The notes under the pieces: model-generated
The model's input: the letters and a program-made list of their open reading frames with translations, nothing else
Databases searched by the model: none
Told to the model about the DNA's origin: nothing
Shown: piece by piece, positions 44,927 through 53,644 of the stretch
How positions within the stretch are numbered: position 1 is the first letter of the stretch
Layout of the letters: each line of letters begins with the position of its first letter
Position numbers and translations under genes: made by a program
Assembly (NCBI GenBank): GCA_016703325.1
Contig: JADJCH010000028.1
Span: 1 to 64,000 of the forward strand
Source: Burkholderiales bacterium
GTDB taxonomy: Bacteria; Pseudomonadota; Gammaproteobacteria; Burkholderiales; Burkholderiaceae_C
Direction: 5' to 3'
Length of the DNA stretch: 64,000 nucleotides

Positions 44927-45346
44927 ATGGGCACGCCTGCCAACCCCCAGAAATTCGCCGTGAACAACGCGCCCAGCCGCATCGACGGCACCGGGGCCTT
45001 TGCGGCCGAGCCCATCCCGGCGCGGCGCAAGATCGGCGAGATCCGCGGCGAGACCATCAGCGTCTACGAGGCCTGGGAACGTGCCAAAAAGCTCGAACGC
45101 ATCATGATCGTGGAGGTCAACGAGCGCCGCGCCATCGATGCTTCGCGTTCCAGCGACCCGCTGCGTTTCACCAACCACTCCTGCCGGCCCAACGCGGTGC
45201 TGCGCATTCGCCAGGGGCGGGTGGAGATCTACGCGATGCGCGACATCGCGGTCGGCGAGGAAATCACCTGCGACTACGGCGAAACCCACCACGAAGGCAA
45301 GCTGGCCTGCCGCTGCGGTGCTCCCGGCTGCCGCGGAGCGCTGTGA
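44927..45346 (+). CDS. SET domain protein
   Basis: 139 residues. The SET core is complete in small form: GTGAFAAEPIPARRKIGEIR, FTNHSCRPNAVLRI (the NHS motif), VGEEITCDYGE (the catalytic Tyr region) and a post-SET-like CRCGAPGCRG Cys cluster. SET enzymes methylate lysines with S-adenosylmethionine. Bacterial stand-alone members are found in several betaproteobacteria with unproven targets; ribosomal or DNA-associated proteins are candidates. The ATG at 44927 starts the conserved part. Confidence 0.85.
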   Translation: MGTPANPQKFAVNNAPSRIDGTGAFAAEPIPARRKIGEIRGETISVYEAWERAKKLERIMIVEVNERRAIDASRSSDPLRFTNHSCRPNAVLRIRQGRVEIYAMRDIAVGEEITCDYGETHHEGKLACRCGAPGCRGAL

Positions 45347-45409
45347 CCGCGCGATGGAAGTGGGTGATGTACGGGATGTCGCTGGCGCCGCGTCGGCTTC
45401 AGACCGGCT

Positions 45410-47197
45410 TCAGACCGGCGGCTGAGCCGGCAGCGCGAGGGTGAAGCGTGCGCCCTGCCCCGGCGTGGATTGCAGCGTCAGGCTGCCGCCCATGCGCTCG
45501 GCCAGGGCGCGGGCCAGCGCCAGCCCGAGGCCGGTGCCGCCGTGCTGGTAGCTGACCCGGTCGCTGCCTTGCCGGAAGCGCTCGAACACCTTCTCCTGCA
45601 TGTCCGGCGGGATGCCGGCGCCGCTGTCCACCACATGCACCAGCAGCTGTCGTGACGCCACTTCCAGTTCGATGCACACCGATCCGGCCGGGGTGAACTT
45701 GATCGCGTTGGAGAGCAGGTTGTTCAGGATCTGCTTGAGCCGCAGACCGTCGCAGACCCAGGTTGCGGGCACCGAGGCATCGAAGCGGGCGGACAGCTCC
45801 AGTTGTTTCTCCGAGGCAGAGACCTGGAAGAAGCCCACGCTGTGGTCGATCAGCGCCTGCAGGTCCTGGGGCTCCGGGTTCAGCGGCATGGCGCCGGCCT
45901 CCACCTTGGTCAGATCGAGGATCTCGGTCAGCAGGGCATTGAGGTGTTCGGAACCTTTGCGGATCAGCCCGGCCATTTCCCGGAACTTCGGTTGCTCGAT
46001 GCGCCGTTCCATCAGCTCCGCAAAGCCGCGGATGCTGGTCAGCGGGGTGCGCAGCTCATGGGAGATCGCCGCCAGGAACTCGCTCTTGGCTCGGCTGGCC
46101 GACTGCGCCTGAGCCTCACTGAGGGACAGGGCTTCGTTGCTGCGCTCCAGGCGGCGCAGGCTGGACAGGAAGATCCAGGCGGCCGAGCCCACCGCCAGGC
46201 TGAGCAGCAGGGACAGGCCCACCAGCATGTTGCGGTAGCTGCGCCAGCCGGACAGGGCTTCATCCACTGCCGTCATCGCAAAGATGTAGATCGGGTAGTC
46301 GGCCACCTTGCGGTAGGCCACCAGCCGCTCGACGCCATCCACCGCGCTGGAACTGGTGTAGGAACCCTCCAGGCCCATGGCCGCTTCGCCGCGTGCCAGC
46401 GGGCTGGAGCTGCCGATGACCTCGCCCATGCCGCTGGCGTGGGCGCCGATCACGCGGGCGCGGATGGCACGGTCGGTGCCGGCCAAGGTCAACCCGCCCT
46501 GCTGTCCCAGGTCCACCTGCTTGAAGACTTCCTCGAAGTAGCCCGGATCGAGCGAGGCCACCACCACGCCCAGGGCGCGCCCGTCGGCCGCGCTGATGCG
46601 TCGCGACACCTGGATGGTCCAGCGTTTGGAGACCTTGCCGAGCACCGGCCGGCCGATGAAGAGGCCGCCGGCCGGCAGTCGGCGCGCCTCTTCCACGTAG
46701 GCGGGGTTCAGGTGGATGCGGACGTGCTCCCGCTCAGTGAGGTCAACAGGGCCCGTCTTGATGCCCTGCGGGTCGAGGTTGCTGCCGATGAACCGGCCAT
46801 CGGGCCCGACCAGCGACAACTGCACCAGGATCTTGGGTGCCAGGCCGGTTTCATTGGCGTAGCGAACCAGGTCGGGTGCTGGGTCGCTGCCGCTGACGAC
46901 CGCATCGCGCAGCCGCAGTGTGGCCTGGTCGGTGCTGGCGAAGACCCGCAACGTTTGTTCCTGCAGGGCCCGGGCCAGGTTGCCGTTGTGCAGCAGTTGG
47001 GCCGTGAGGGTATCGCTGCGTTTGTCCAGCAGCAGCAGCGCCACGGCCAGCCACACCACCAGCAGCGTGGCCAGGGCAAACAGGGTGGCCACACGGCTGA
47101 GCGACAGTCGCATGCCCGCCCCTGCAGCGGGCGGCGTCGACGGGGGTGAGGCCTCCGGAGCAGAGGACGGGATCGACGCTGCGGCAACGACGTTCAT
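45410..47197 (-). CDS. membrane sensor histidine kinase with periplasmic Cache-like domain
   Basis: 595 residues. Helix 1 (LFALATLLVVWLAVALLLL) and helix 2 (LVGLSLLLSLAVGSAAWIFL) flank a periplasmic domain of about 250 residues that contains VSLDPGYFEEVFKQVDLG-like Cache features (GVVVASLDPGYFEEVFKQVD). The cytoplasmic part has the HisKA phospho-acceptor in AAISHELRTPLTSIRGFAEL and an HATPase with NLLSNAIKFTP (N box), VVDSGAGIPPDMQEKVFERF (G1/F box) and GTGLGLALARALA (G2). It lacks a receiver domain. No response regulator gene is adjacent, so it is an orphan kinase; the stimulus is probably a small extracellular molecule. The ATG at 47197 is the upstream choice; an ATG before RLSLSRVATLF is an alternative. 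Confidence 0.9.
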   Translation of the reverse strand: MNVVAAASIPSSAPEASPPSTPPAAGAGMRLSLSRVATLFALATLLVVWLAVALLLLDKRSDTLTAQLLHNGNLARALQEQTLRVFASTDQATLRLRDAVVSGSDPAPDLVRYANETGLAPKILVQLSLVGPDGRFIGSNLDPQGIKTGPVDLTEREHVRIHLNPAYVEEARRLPAGGLFIGRPVLGKVSKRWTIQVSRRISAADGRALGVVVASLDPGYFEEVFKQVDLGQQGGLTLAGTDRAIRARVIGAHASGMGEVIGSSSPLARGEAAMGLEGSYTSSSAVDGVERLVAYRKVADYPIYIFAMTAVDEALSGWRSYRNMLVGLSLLLSLAVGSAAWIFLSSLRRLERSNEALSLSEAQAQSASRAKSEFLAAISHELRTPLTSIRGFAELMERRIEQPKFREMAGLIRKGSEHLNALLTEILDLTKVEAGAMPLNPEPQDLQALIDHSVGFFQVSASEKQLELSARFDASVPATWVCDGLRLKQILNNLLSNAIKFTPAGSVCIELEVASRQLLVHVVDSGAGIPPDMQEKVFERFRQGSDRVSYQHGGTGLGLALARALAERMGGSLTLQSTPGQGARFTLALPAQPPV

Positions 47198-47382
47198 GAG
47201 AGGATCCAGCACGACTGGGGCGGCGGTGCCGATGCACAGCCGGTTGCAGCCGGGGCCCCACTGCAGACCTGTCGAGCCTGCCTCAGCCCTGCCTGCAGGG
47301 ATCCTTGGATCTGCTGGAGTGCAACCCCCCAATTGCTGTTGCAGGCCCTGAGTCCGTCGCTCCGAGCACGCAGCCCCGAGAC

Positions 47383-49131
47383 TCAGGAGCGCAACTCGCG
47401 CCGCAGGATCTTGCCCACGTTGGACTTGGGCAGGTCGTCGCGGAAGTCGATGTACTTGGGCCGTTTGTAGCCGGTGAAGTTCTCGTGGCACCAGCGGGCG
47501 ATGTCTTCCTCGTCCAGCGCCGGGTCGCTCTTCACGACGAAGAGCTTGACCGCCTCGCCGGAGTGGGCGTCCGGCACCCCCACCGCGGCGCACTCCAGCA
47601 CGCCGGGGTGCAGGTTGACCACCTGTTCGATTTCGGTCGGGTAGACGTTGAAGCCCGACACCAGGATCATGTCCTTCTTGCGGTCGACGATGCGCACGTA
47701 GCCGCGCTCGTCCATGATGCCGATGTCGCCGGTCTTGAACCAGCCGTCCGCGCTGAGCACCTGGGCGGTTTCCTCCGGTCGCTGCCAGTAGCCGGCCATC
47801 ACCTGTGGGCCGCGGATGCAGATTTCGCCGCGTTCACCGATGGGCTGGTCGCGCCCGTCGTCATCGCGGATGGCGATCTCGGTGCTGGGGATCGGCAGGC
47901 CGATCGAGCCGGTGAAATCGTGCAGGTCCAGCCGGTTGGCGGTGGCCACCGGGGAGGTTTCGGACAGGCCGTAACCCTCACAGACCGGGCAGCCGGTGAT
48001 CTTGAGCCACTTCTCGGCGGTGGCCTGCTGCACCGCCATGCCCCCGCCGTTGGACACCACCAGCTCGGAGAAGTCCAGGCGGGCGAAGTCCGCATCGTTG
48101 GCCAGCGCGTTGTACAGCGTGTTGACCGCCGGGAACATGTGGATGCGGTGCCTGGCCAGCGTGGCCACCAGCCCGGGGATGTCGCGCGGATTGGGAATCA
48201 GCAGGTTGCAGCCCCCCATGCGCAGGCCCATGAAGTAGCACACCGTCAGCGCGAAGATGTGGTAAAGCGGCAGCGCGCAGACGATGTTGAGCTGGCGGTG
48301 GCCGACCTTCTTGAGCATCGGGTTGAACCAGGCCTCGGTCTGCAGGACGTTGGCCACCACGTTGCGGTGCAGCAGCGTGGCGCCCTTGGACAGCCCGGTG
48401 GTGCCGCCGGTGTACTGCAGGAAGGCGATGTCGTCGCCCTGCACCGCCACCCGCGAGGGCGGCCGGCGCCGACCCTGTTCGATCACCTCATTGAAGCGCA
48501 GCACGCTGCGCCCGTCGGTGAGCGGCAGGCGGAATTCCGGCACCATCTTCCTGACGTGCCGGACCACGAAGTTGACCAGCAGGCGGCGCCACAGCGGCAG
48601 GGCATCCCCCAGCGCGGCCAGCACCACATGGCGCACGGAGGTGTGTTCGATCACCTCCTCCAGCGTGTGGGCCACGTTCTCCAGGATGACGATGGCTTGC
48701 GCACCGGAGTCGTTGAGCTGGTGCTGCAACTCCCGCGCGGTGTAGAGCGGGTTGACGTTGACCACCACCATGCCGGCACGCAGCACACCAGCGATGGCCA
48801 CCATGTACTGCGGGCAGTTGGGCATCATCAGCGCGACGCGGGCGCCGCGCTGCAGGCCCTGCTGCTGCAGCCAGGAGGCAAAGGCAGCAGACTGCTCGTC
48901 GATGTCCGAGAAGCGCAGCGGGTGGTCCATGTACACCTGGGCACGCTGCGAGGCGTGGCGGCGGAAGGCTTCGTCCAGCAGGTCCACCAGGCTGTGTGCC
49001 GGGTCCACCCGGATCTGTGCCGGCACCCCCTCGGGATACTGCGCCAGCCAGGGCTGGCTGGCCGACATCGGGCGCAAGGGAGCCGCGGCGGGGGCGGTGG
49101 GCAAGTCGAGAACGGCGGCGGACGGGTTCAT
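47383..49131 (-). CDS. fadD: long-chain fatty acid-CoA ligase
   Basis: FadD activates fatty acids to acyl-CoA at the inner membrane, the first step of beta-oxidation. The 582-residue protein has the AMP-binding P-loop FLQYTGGTTGLSKGATLLHR, the linker/A8 region GWFKTGDIGIMDERGYVRIV, DRKKDMILVSGFNVYPTEIE, and the end KSNVGKILRRELR with the catalytic Lys. GYGLSETSPVATAN is the A5 motif. The ATG at 49131 is chosen; an in-frame ATG 21 codons later is possible. The upstream gap holds two adjoining palindromes likely to be regulatory. Substrate chain length is inferred from the family only. Confidence 0.94.
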   Translation of the reverse strand: MNPSAAVLDLPTAPAAAPLRPMSASQPWLAQYPEGVPAQIRVDPAHSLVDLLDEAFRRHASQRAQVYMDHPLRFSDIDEQSAAFASWLQQQGLQRGARVALMMPNCPQYMVAIAGVLRAGMVVVNVNPLYTARELQHQLNDSGAQAIVILENVAHTLEEVIEHTSVRHVVLAALGDALPLWRRLLVNFVVRHVRKMVPEFRLPLTDGRSVLRFNEVIEQGRRRPPSRVAVQGDDIAFLQYTGGTTGLSKGATLLHRNVVANVLQTEAWFNPMLKKVGHRQLNIVCALPLYHIFALTVCYFMGLRMGGCNLLIPNPRDIPGLVATLARHRIHMFPAVNTLYNALANDADFARLDFSELVVSNGGGMAVQQATAEKWLKITGCPVCEGYGLSETSPVATANRLDLHDFTGSIGLPIPSTEIAIRDDDGRDQPIGERGEICIRGPQVMAGYWQRPEETAQVLSADGWFKTGDIGIMDERGYVRIVDRKKDMILVSGFNVYPTEIEQVVNLHPGVLECAAVGVPDAHSGEAVKLFVVKSDPALDEEDIARWCHENFTGYKRPKYIDFRDDLPKSNVGKILRRELRS

Positions 49132-49435
49132 CAGGGACCTGGCAGGGCAGCGTGGAGAAGGGGCCGCTGCGGCGAGTGCACCCCAGGGTGCACCGACCGG
49201 TCGGCCTGCCGGGATTGTTGGAGGGGGAGCTGCACGTCGTTCCTGGGGCTTGTCCCAGGGCAGGGCCCCGGCCTGTCGCTGCAGCGACAGCGCCTGTTGT
49301 TTTGTGCGGATCCGGTCGCCTGGGGTCACCACAGACTCCCCCGCAGTCGCACACCGCCGATTGCGGGATGCCCCGTGGGGATTTCCGTGAAAGAAGTCGG
49401 ATAATTTGTAACCTGATGTCAGATCCTTGAAACCC
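49132..49435. promoter_or_regulatory. divergent promoter region of fadD and the SRPBCC gene, with adjoining palindromes
   Basis: The 304-base gap contains GTGCACCC-CA-GGGTGCAC at 49176-49193 and, sharing its last base, the 12-base palindrome CCGACCGGTCGG at 49193-49204. The second is a common TetR-type operator shape. Both lie 45-73 bases upstream of the fadD start codon. The other side of the gap is AT-richer (GGATAATTTGTAACCTG near 49399-49415) and probably carries the rightward promoter. Confidence 0.6.
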
Positions 49436-49972
49436 ATGCGCTGGTTGTCCAATTTGCTCAAGGCCTGCGCCCTGCTGCTGCTGCTGCTGGCGCTGGTGGC
49501 TTTCCTTCTGCCCGGAGAGCGCTCACTGCACCGCAGCCTGGACATCCGGGCCACGCCGCAGCAGCTCTGGCCGCTGCTGGTCGAGCCGCGGCGCTGGTCC
49601 GCCTGGTCACCCTGGCACCAGAAGGATCCGGCCATGCAGCAGCATTTCTCCGGCCCGCAGGCGGGTCTGGGGGCGCAGTGGAACTGGGAGAGCAGCATTC
49701 AGGGCCGCGGCCGGATGCACATCGACGAGGCAGAAGCTGCGCAGCGTCTGGTCTACACGCTGCATTTCGAGGATGTGGACCAGCAGGCCCGGGGAGCGAT
49801 CACGCTGCAGCCGCTGGACGATGGTCTGACCCGGGTGGACTGGAGCTTCTCGATGCGCCTGGGTCACAACCCGGTGATGCGCTGGTTCGGCCTGGGGTTG
49901 GACACCCTGGTCGGGCGCGATTACGAGATCGGTTTGAAGCGTCTGGCGGAGCAGGTGGGCAGCAAGCCCTGA
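49436..49972 (+). CDS. SRPBCC-family protein with N-terminal membrane anchor
   Basis: 178 residues. The N-terminus (LLKACALLLLLLALVAFLLP) is a membrane anchor or signal. The remainder is a START/SRPBCC-like fold: SLDIRATPQQLWPLLVEPRR at the start and MRWFGLGLDTLVGRDYEIGL with the C-terminal helix. RRWSAWSPWHQKDPAM is conserved in the polyketide-cyclase/SRPBCC group. Such proteins bind hydrophobic ligands. It is divergent from fadD, which makes a lipid-related role plausible but unproven. The ATG at 49436 is used; a TTG nine bases upstream is possible. Confidence 0.75.
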   Translation: MRWLSNLLKACALLLLLLALVAFLLPGERSLHRSLDIRATPQQLWPLLVEPRRWSAWSPWHQKDPAMQQHFSGPQAGLGAQWNWESSIQGRGRMHIDEAEAAQRLVYTLHFEDVDQQARGAITLQPLDDGLTRVDWSFSMRLGHNPVMRWFGLGLDTLVGRDYEIGLKRLAEQVGSKP

Positions 49973-50815
49973 TCAGCGCTCGATTTCCTGCAGCAGCCGC
50001 AGCGTCGCGGGGGCGGACAGGTTGAGCAGATCGGCCACCTCGTCCACATCGTCCGGCAGCGCGGCGTTGTCCCAACCGGTTTCGCTGTGCCGGGCCACCC
50101 GCACCGCCAGGCGCACCGTGCGGACCTGGGGGAAGACCAGCGCATGGCCGGCTGCCCGGTCGTTGGTGAGCTGGATGAGCAGCTGAGGCAGGTGCCAGCA
50201 GCGCATCAGCTCCTGTTCCAGGTCGCCCAGGTCCACGTTCAGCACTTCCTGCTGCGCGGCCCGCGAGCGCAGGTGCACATCGGCGGCCAGACGGCTGCGG
50301 ATCTCCAGCGCCAGCGCCGGGGCATGGCACCACAGCAGCATCTCGGCAAAGTCGTGCAGCAGGGCAGCCTCCCTCAACACCGGCGCATCGCCGTCCATGC
50401 GGTGCACGGCGAAGGCCTGGGCAAAGTGGGCCGCCCGCCATGCCCGGCGCAGCACCTGCTGCAGCCCGTCCAGGGCCTGGGGCTCAGGGGCGAGGCGGGA
50501 CTCGATGGTCTCCAGTGCAGCGAACTCTCTGAAGAAGGGGTCGATGCCCATCAGCATCACCGAAGCGGTCACGGTTTCCACATCGGTGACCTGGCGGACG
50601 CTGCGCCGGCAGCCGACATGGGCCATCAGCCGCAGCGTCATCAGCGGATCCGCATCCACCACCCGGGCGATCATCGCCGCGTCCACGCAGGCACGCTCTT
50701 CTTCCAGCCGGGCCAGCTCGGCCAACGCCTGGGCCGTCGACTCCAGCACCGGGATGGGCTGATCGCGCAGGTGGGTGGTCCAGGCCTGCAGGTGGGGCAA
50801 GGGGCGGGACAGCAT
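49973..50815 (-). CDS. HDOD domain protein
   Basis: 280 residues. DAAMIARVVDADPLMTLRLM, SVRQVTDVETVTASVMLMGI and EAALLHDFAEMLLWCHAP match the HDOD fold, an HD-like domain without the full metal site that acts in signalling, often linked to chemotaxis, stress or c-di-GMP. There is no second output domain. It is the last gene of a possible leftward unit with two small genes and an HTH regulator. The convergent SRPBCC stop is adjacent. Confidence 0.82.
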   Translation of the reverse strand: MLSRPLPHLQAWTTHLRDQPIPVLESTAQALAELARLEEERACVDAAMIARVVDADPLMTLRLMAHVGCRRSVRQVTDVETVTASVMLMGIDPFFREFAALETIESRLAPEPQALDGLQQVLRRAWRAAHFAQAFAVHRMDGDAPVLREAALLHDFAEMLLWCHAPALALEIRSRLAADVHLRSRAAQQEVLNVDLGDLEQELMRCWHLPQLLIQLTNDRAAGHALVFPQVRTVRLAVRVARHSETGWDNAALPDDVDEVADLLNLSAPATLRLLQEIER

Positions 50816-50932
50816 GGCGCAACTCCAGACAGCACGAACAGCGGAGGGCTCCAGGGTGAATCCGGAGCCGGCTGTCGGAAGTATCGGTCGGATGCGGCCC
50901 GGGTTGAATCCGGGCCGCGGTGTCCAGGTGTG

Positions 50933-51223
50933 TCAGCGTTCCGGTGGCAGCAATCCGACCAGCTCACCCTGGCGGAACAGCGCGGCATAGCGGCGACCGT
51001 CGATCACCGTGTGGCCGTAGCGCAGCTCGCTGCCTTCCACGGCACAGGCTTCGCGGGCGGCCTGCTCCAGCTGGGCCGCACCGACCGCGCCGGCACGGCC
51101 GGTGCGCCGGGGTGGCTGCCCTTTCCGCCAGCGGTGCCAGCGGCTGGACAGCAGCTTCAGAACCTCCTGCGCCCGTGGACCGGTGCGCCAGGCAGGGAAC
51201 GAGGGAAACGAAAGTTGGGCCAT
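50933..51223 (-). CDS. small protein of unknown function
   Basis: 96 residues. The N-terminal half is basic and Trp-rich (FPAWRTGPRAQEVLKLLSSR, then WHRWRKGQPPRRTG). The C-terminal part reads GSELRYGHTVIDGRRYAALF and RQGELVGLLPPER, like a short beta-rich domain. I do not recognise it. AAGTTG and GAGGGAAACG precede the ATG. It lies between the HDOD gene and another small basic protein gene, all leftward, and they may be one transcript. Confidence 0.55.
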   Translation of the reverse strand: MAQLSFPSFPAWRTGPRAQEVLKLLSSRWHRWRKGQPPRRTGRAGAVGAAQLEQAAREACAVEGSELRYGHTVIDGRRYAALFRQGELVGLLPPER

Positions 51224-51301
51224 GGCTGGCTCCCGTGGGGTTCGGCACCGGCACGGCGCTGCGGACGAGGGCCATCCGCACGGCCGTGCCGGCGCCCGGG
51301 T

Positions 51302-51565
51302 TCAGGGATCCCCGGCCGGGCGATGCCGGCGGGTCTGCTCGAGCAGTTCGGCGCGCAGGCTGCGGCGCTCGGCCGCACGCACCGCACCGCGGCTGGGCTG
51401 GTGTGCGCCAGCCTTGCGCAGCAAGGCGGCGGCCACCAGCGGATTGCGCGGGCGGGTTGGCGGCAGCGTCAGCAGGTTTTTCGGGTTCAGCGGGTTCACA
51501 GGAGTTTTGGGAACAGGAACGGGAATGGGCATGGCACGGGTGGATCGGTGGTGGCGGGAGGTCAT
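51302..51565 (-). CDS. small basic protein of unknown function
   Basis: About 87 residues beginning MTSRHHRSTRAMPIPVPVPK. The C-terminal part, RPRNPLVAAALLRKAGAHQP followed by SRGAVRAAERRSLRAELLEQ, is strongly basic and helical and resembles a small Burkholderiales family I remember without a function. CTGGAG precedes the ATG at 51565. A perfect 30-base palindrome lies 26 bases upstream of the start and probably controls the gene. Confidence 0.55.
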   Translation of the reverse strand: MTSRHHRSTRAMPIPVPVPKTPVNPLNPKNLLTLPPTRPRNPLVAAALLRKAGAHQPSRGAVRAAERRSLRAELLEQTRRHRPAGDP

Positions 51566-51590
51566 GTCTGGCTCCAGGAAGAGAACGAGG

Positions 51591-51620
51591 CAACATGATA
51601 AACATATGTTTATCATGTTG
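51591..51620. promoter_or_regulatory. perfect 30-base palindrome, probable operator
   Basis: CAACATGATAAACAT is followed directly by its exact complement ATGTTTATCATGTTG. It is AT-rich in a 70% GC genome and sits between the HTH regulator stop and the start of the small basic protein gene. The eight-base core ATGATAAA recurs at 52399-52406, just before the start codon of the HTH gene, suggesting the regulator binds both. Confidence 0.85.
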
Positions 51621-51744
51621 TGAAGAGTCTTGCCCTCGGGAGATCGGGCAATGAGGCAGCCTTGTGCACCCCGGCGCGCGGGCAGCGCAGGCTGCGACGC
51701 GCAGCTCGGGGTCAGGCTCGCGCCTGCGCCCTGTCAGCGGGGGC

Positions 51745-52389
51745 TCAGCGCCGGGTCTTGAGCGGCGCGATGTCGCGCTGCAGCCGTGCCCAGAGGTCCT
51801 GGTCCGCCGTGGCGGGTGACACCGACGGGGTGACGCCTGCCGTCTTGCGGGCTGCACGGTTGGGGGCTGGAGCGACGGTGGCGGGAGAAGGAGCCGTGGG
51901 AGCGGCCGCAGGCGGGGGCACCGCCGCGGAAGGGGCGAGCAGCACCTCTCCCAGCAGGTCAAGCAGGCGCTGCCGGGCGCGCTGCGGATTGCGGCGGTAG
52001 TAACTCAACACCAGTCCGACGATGAAGCGTTCGTCTTCGTCGCGGGGCTGGGCCAGGGCGGCAGCCGCAGCCGCCGCATCGGTACCGGTCGTGCCCGACA
52101 GGGAGCCTGCGGTCGATGGAACCCCCTGATGGTTGAGGTCCAGCCAGCCGGCGGGCTTGCCGCAGCATTGCTCGAACTGCCGCGCCAGGCGTTCTCCGAT
52201 CTGACGGGAGCGGCTCTTCACCTGGCTCCAGTAGCTGGGCTGGATGCCGATGCGCTCGGCAAAACGTCGCTCCAGGCCGCGCAGCGTGGCGGCGTCCGGA
52301 CGGGTCACGGTGGCGCGCACGAACTCGTCGAACAGGGCCAGGGCGTTGCGGTGACGCAGTTGGGCAAGGTCGACGCCGGGTTCCATCAT
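51745..52389 (-). CDS. helix-turn-helix regulator
   Basis: 214 residues. The N-terminal DNA-binding region includes ATLRGLERRFAERIGIQPSY, then WSQVKSRSRQIGERLARQFE and CCGKPAGWLDLNHQG, an XRE-like arrangement in which GIQPSYWSQVKSRSR would be the recognition helix region. Residues 110-140 (DEDERFIVGLVLSYYRRNPQ) form a second helical segment, followed by a long Ala/Pro/Thr linker and a short end (DLWARLQRDIAPLKTRR). It resembles cytoplasmic regulators common in Burkholderiales with unknown targets. The palindrome downstream and its half-site near the start are the likely operators. Confidence 0.7.
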   Translation of the reverse strand: MMEPGVDLAQLRHRNALALFDEFVRATVTRPDAATLRGLERRFAERIGIQPSYWSQVKSRSRQIGERLARQFEQCCGKPAGWLDLNHQGVPSTAGSLSGTTGTDAAAAAAALAQPRDEDERFIVGLVLSYYRRNPQRARQRLLDLLGEVLLAPSAAVPPPAAAPTAPSPATVAPAPNRAARKTAGVTPSVSPATADQDLWARLQRDIAPLKTRR

Positions 52390-52498
52390 GGTGCCCCGAT
52401 GATAAAGGCGCCTTGCCTCCCGGCGGCCAGGGCCCCCCGGGTAAGCCCGGGTGGCCCCGACTGACGCAGGTCAAGCGCTGCCGCTAGCATCCACTCCC

Positions 52499-53293
52499 AT
52501 GGCCGCAATCCGGCCGCCACCGACGGTCAGACCGATGAGCGCTTCCGCGATCGCCTCGCTTCCCCTGCGCCCGCTGCGGGCGCTGCAGCCGCTGAGCTGG
52601 CTGCAGCGTGCCTGGCAGGACATTCGCCGCACACCCGCCGCCAGCTTCGGCCATGGTGCCCTGCTGGCGGCCTTTGGCTGGCTGATCGTGGCGGTGGCGC
52701 AGCAGCGTTTCTGGATTCTCGCGGGCGCCTTCTCCGGCTTCCTGCTGGTGGCGCCGATCCTGGCCACCGGCCTGTACGCCATCAGCCGGGCGCTGGAGCG
52801 GGGGGAACCGGCCGGTTGGTCCACCGTGGTCGCGGTCTGGAAGTCCTTCGACCGCCGGCTGGTGTGGTTCGGCCTCGGCCTGGGCGCCGCAGGCACCGGC
52901 TGGGTGATGACGTCGGCGGCGCTGATCACGCTGCTGGCGCCGCAACCGGTGCTCACGCCGGTGGACTTCCTGCAACTGGTGGTGTCCAACCGCGGCTCCT
53001 GGGTGTTCGAACTCTGGCTCGGTCTGGGTGGGCTGATGGCGGCGCCGGTGTTTGCCTCGTCCGCCATTGCCATCCCGCTGCTGCTCGATCGCGACATGGG
53101 CGTCTGGGATGCCATCCTGGCCAGCTGGCGTGTGGTGGCCGAGAACCCCGTGCCGATGGCCGTCTGGGCTGCCCTGGTGATGGGGCTGACGATGCTCGGC
53201 CTGGTTGCGCTCATGCTGGGGCTGGTGCTGGTGATCCCGCTGCTCGGCCATGCCACCTGGTACGCCTACCGGGATTCTCTGCCGCCGGCCTGA
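52499..53293 (+). CDS. DUF2189 membrane protein
   Basis: 264 residues with about six membrane helices, for example SFGHGALLAAFGWLIVAVAQ and MGLTMLGLVALMLGLVLVI. FLLVAPILATGLYAISRALE and VWKSFDRRLVWFGLGLG are conserved in DUF2189 proteins. MGVWDAILASWRVVAENPVP precedes the last helices. Function unknown. The ATG at 52499 is taken; an in-frame ATG at 52535 is close to the first conserved residues. It is followed by the small DUF2788 gene in the same direction. Confidence 0.8.
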   Translation: MAAIRPPPTVRPMSASAIASLPLRPLRALQPLSWLQRAWQDIRRTPAASFGHGALLAAFGWLIVAVAQQRFWILAGAFSGFLLVAPILATGLYAISRALERGEPAGWSTVVAVWKSFDRRLVWFGLGLGAAGTGWVMTSAALITLLAPQPVLTPVDFLQLVVSNRGSWVFELWLGLGGLMAAPVFASSAIAIPLLLDRDMGVWDAILASWRVVAENPVPMAVWAALVMGLTMLGLVALMLGLVLVIPLLGHATWYAYRDSLPPA

Positions 53294-53390
53294 ACCCGGC
53301 GCGTATGATCCTGCCCGCCGCCCGCCCGGACGGCAGCCCACCTGTCGGCGCCTGATGCGCCGCCGCGTCCGTCGCCGCATCGCACCCACC

Positions 53391-53600
53391 ATGTTCGGAT
53401 ATTCAGAGGAACAACTCGCACAGTTCGGCCTGACCGTCGGTGTGGGCGCGTTCATCCTCTACATGTTTTTCATCATCGCGCAGCTGGCGCGGGAGTCCAA
53501 GGCCGGCCGCTTCGGCACCTTCGTGCTCTTCCTGGTGCTGTCGGTGGGCATGCTGGGCTTCCTGGCCAAGAACGTCATCGCCTGGATCATGGGGTTGTGA
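53391..53600 (+). CDS. DUF2788 small membrane protein
   Basis: 69 residues. LTVGVGAFILYMFFIIAQLA and FGTFVLFLVLSVGMLGFLAK are two membrane helices joined by a short charged loop (RESKAGR). The pattern matches DUF2788, found in beta- and gammaproteobacteria without a known function. The gene is convergent with trkH. A GC-rich hairpin-like sequence (CTGCGG-GCC-CCGCAG, 53617-53631) lies between their ends, without a T-run. Confidence 0.82.
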   Translation: MFGYSEEQLAQFGLTVGVGAFILYMFFIIAQLARESKAGRFGTFVLFLVLSVGMLGFLAKNVIAWIMGL

Positions 53601-53644
53601 CGACGCCCTGAGGGCTCGGGGCTGCGGGCCCCGCAGGGGTTGCC

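Noticed and set aside
53617..53631. Terminator between DUF2788 and trkH
   Set aside because: CTGCGG-GCC-CCGCAG can pair but lacks a T-run on either strand; in GC-rich DNA such short hairpins are frequent. It is only mentioned in the DUF2788 entry.
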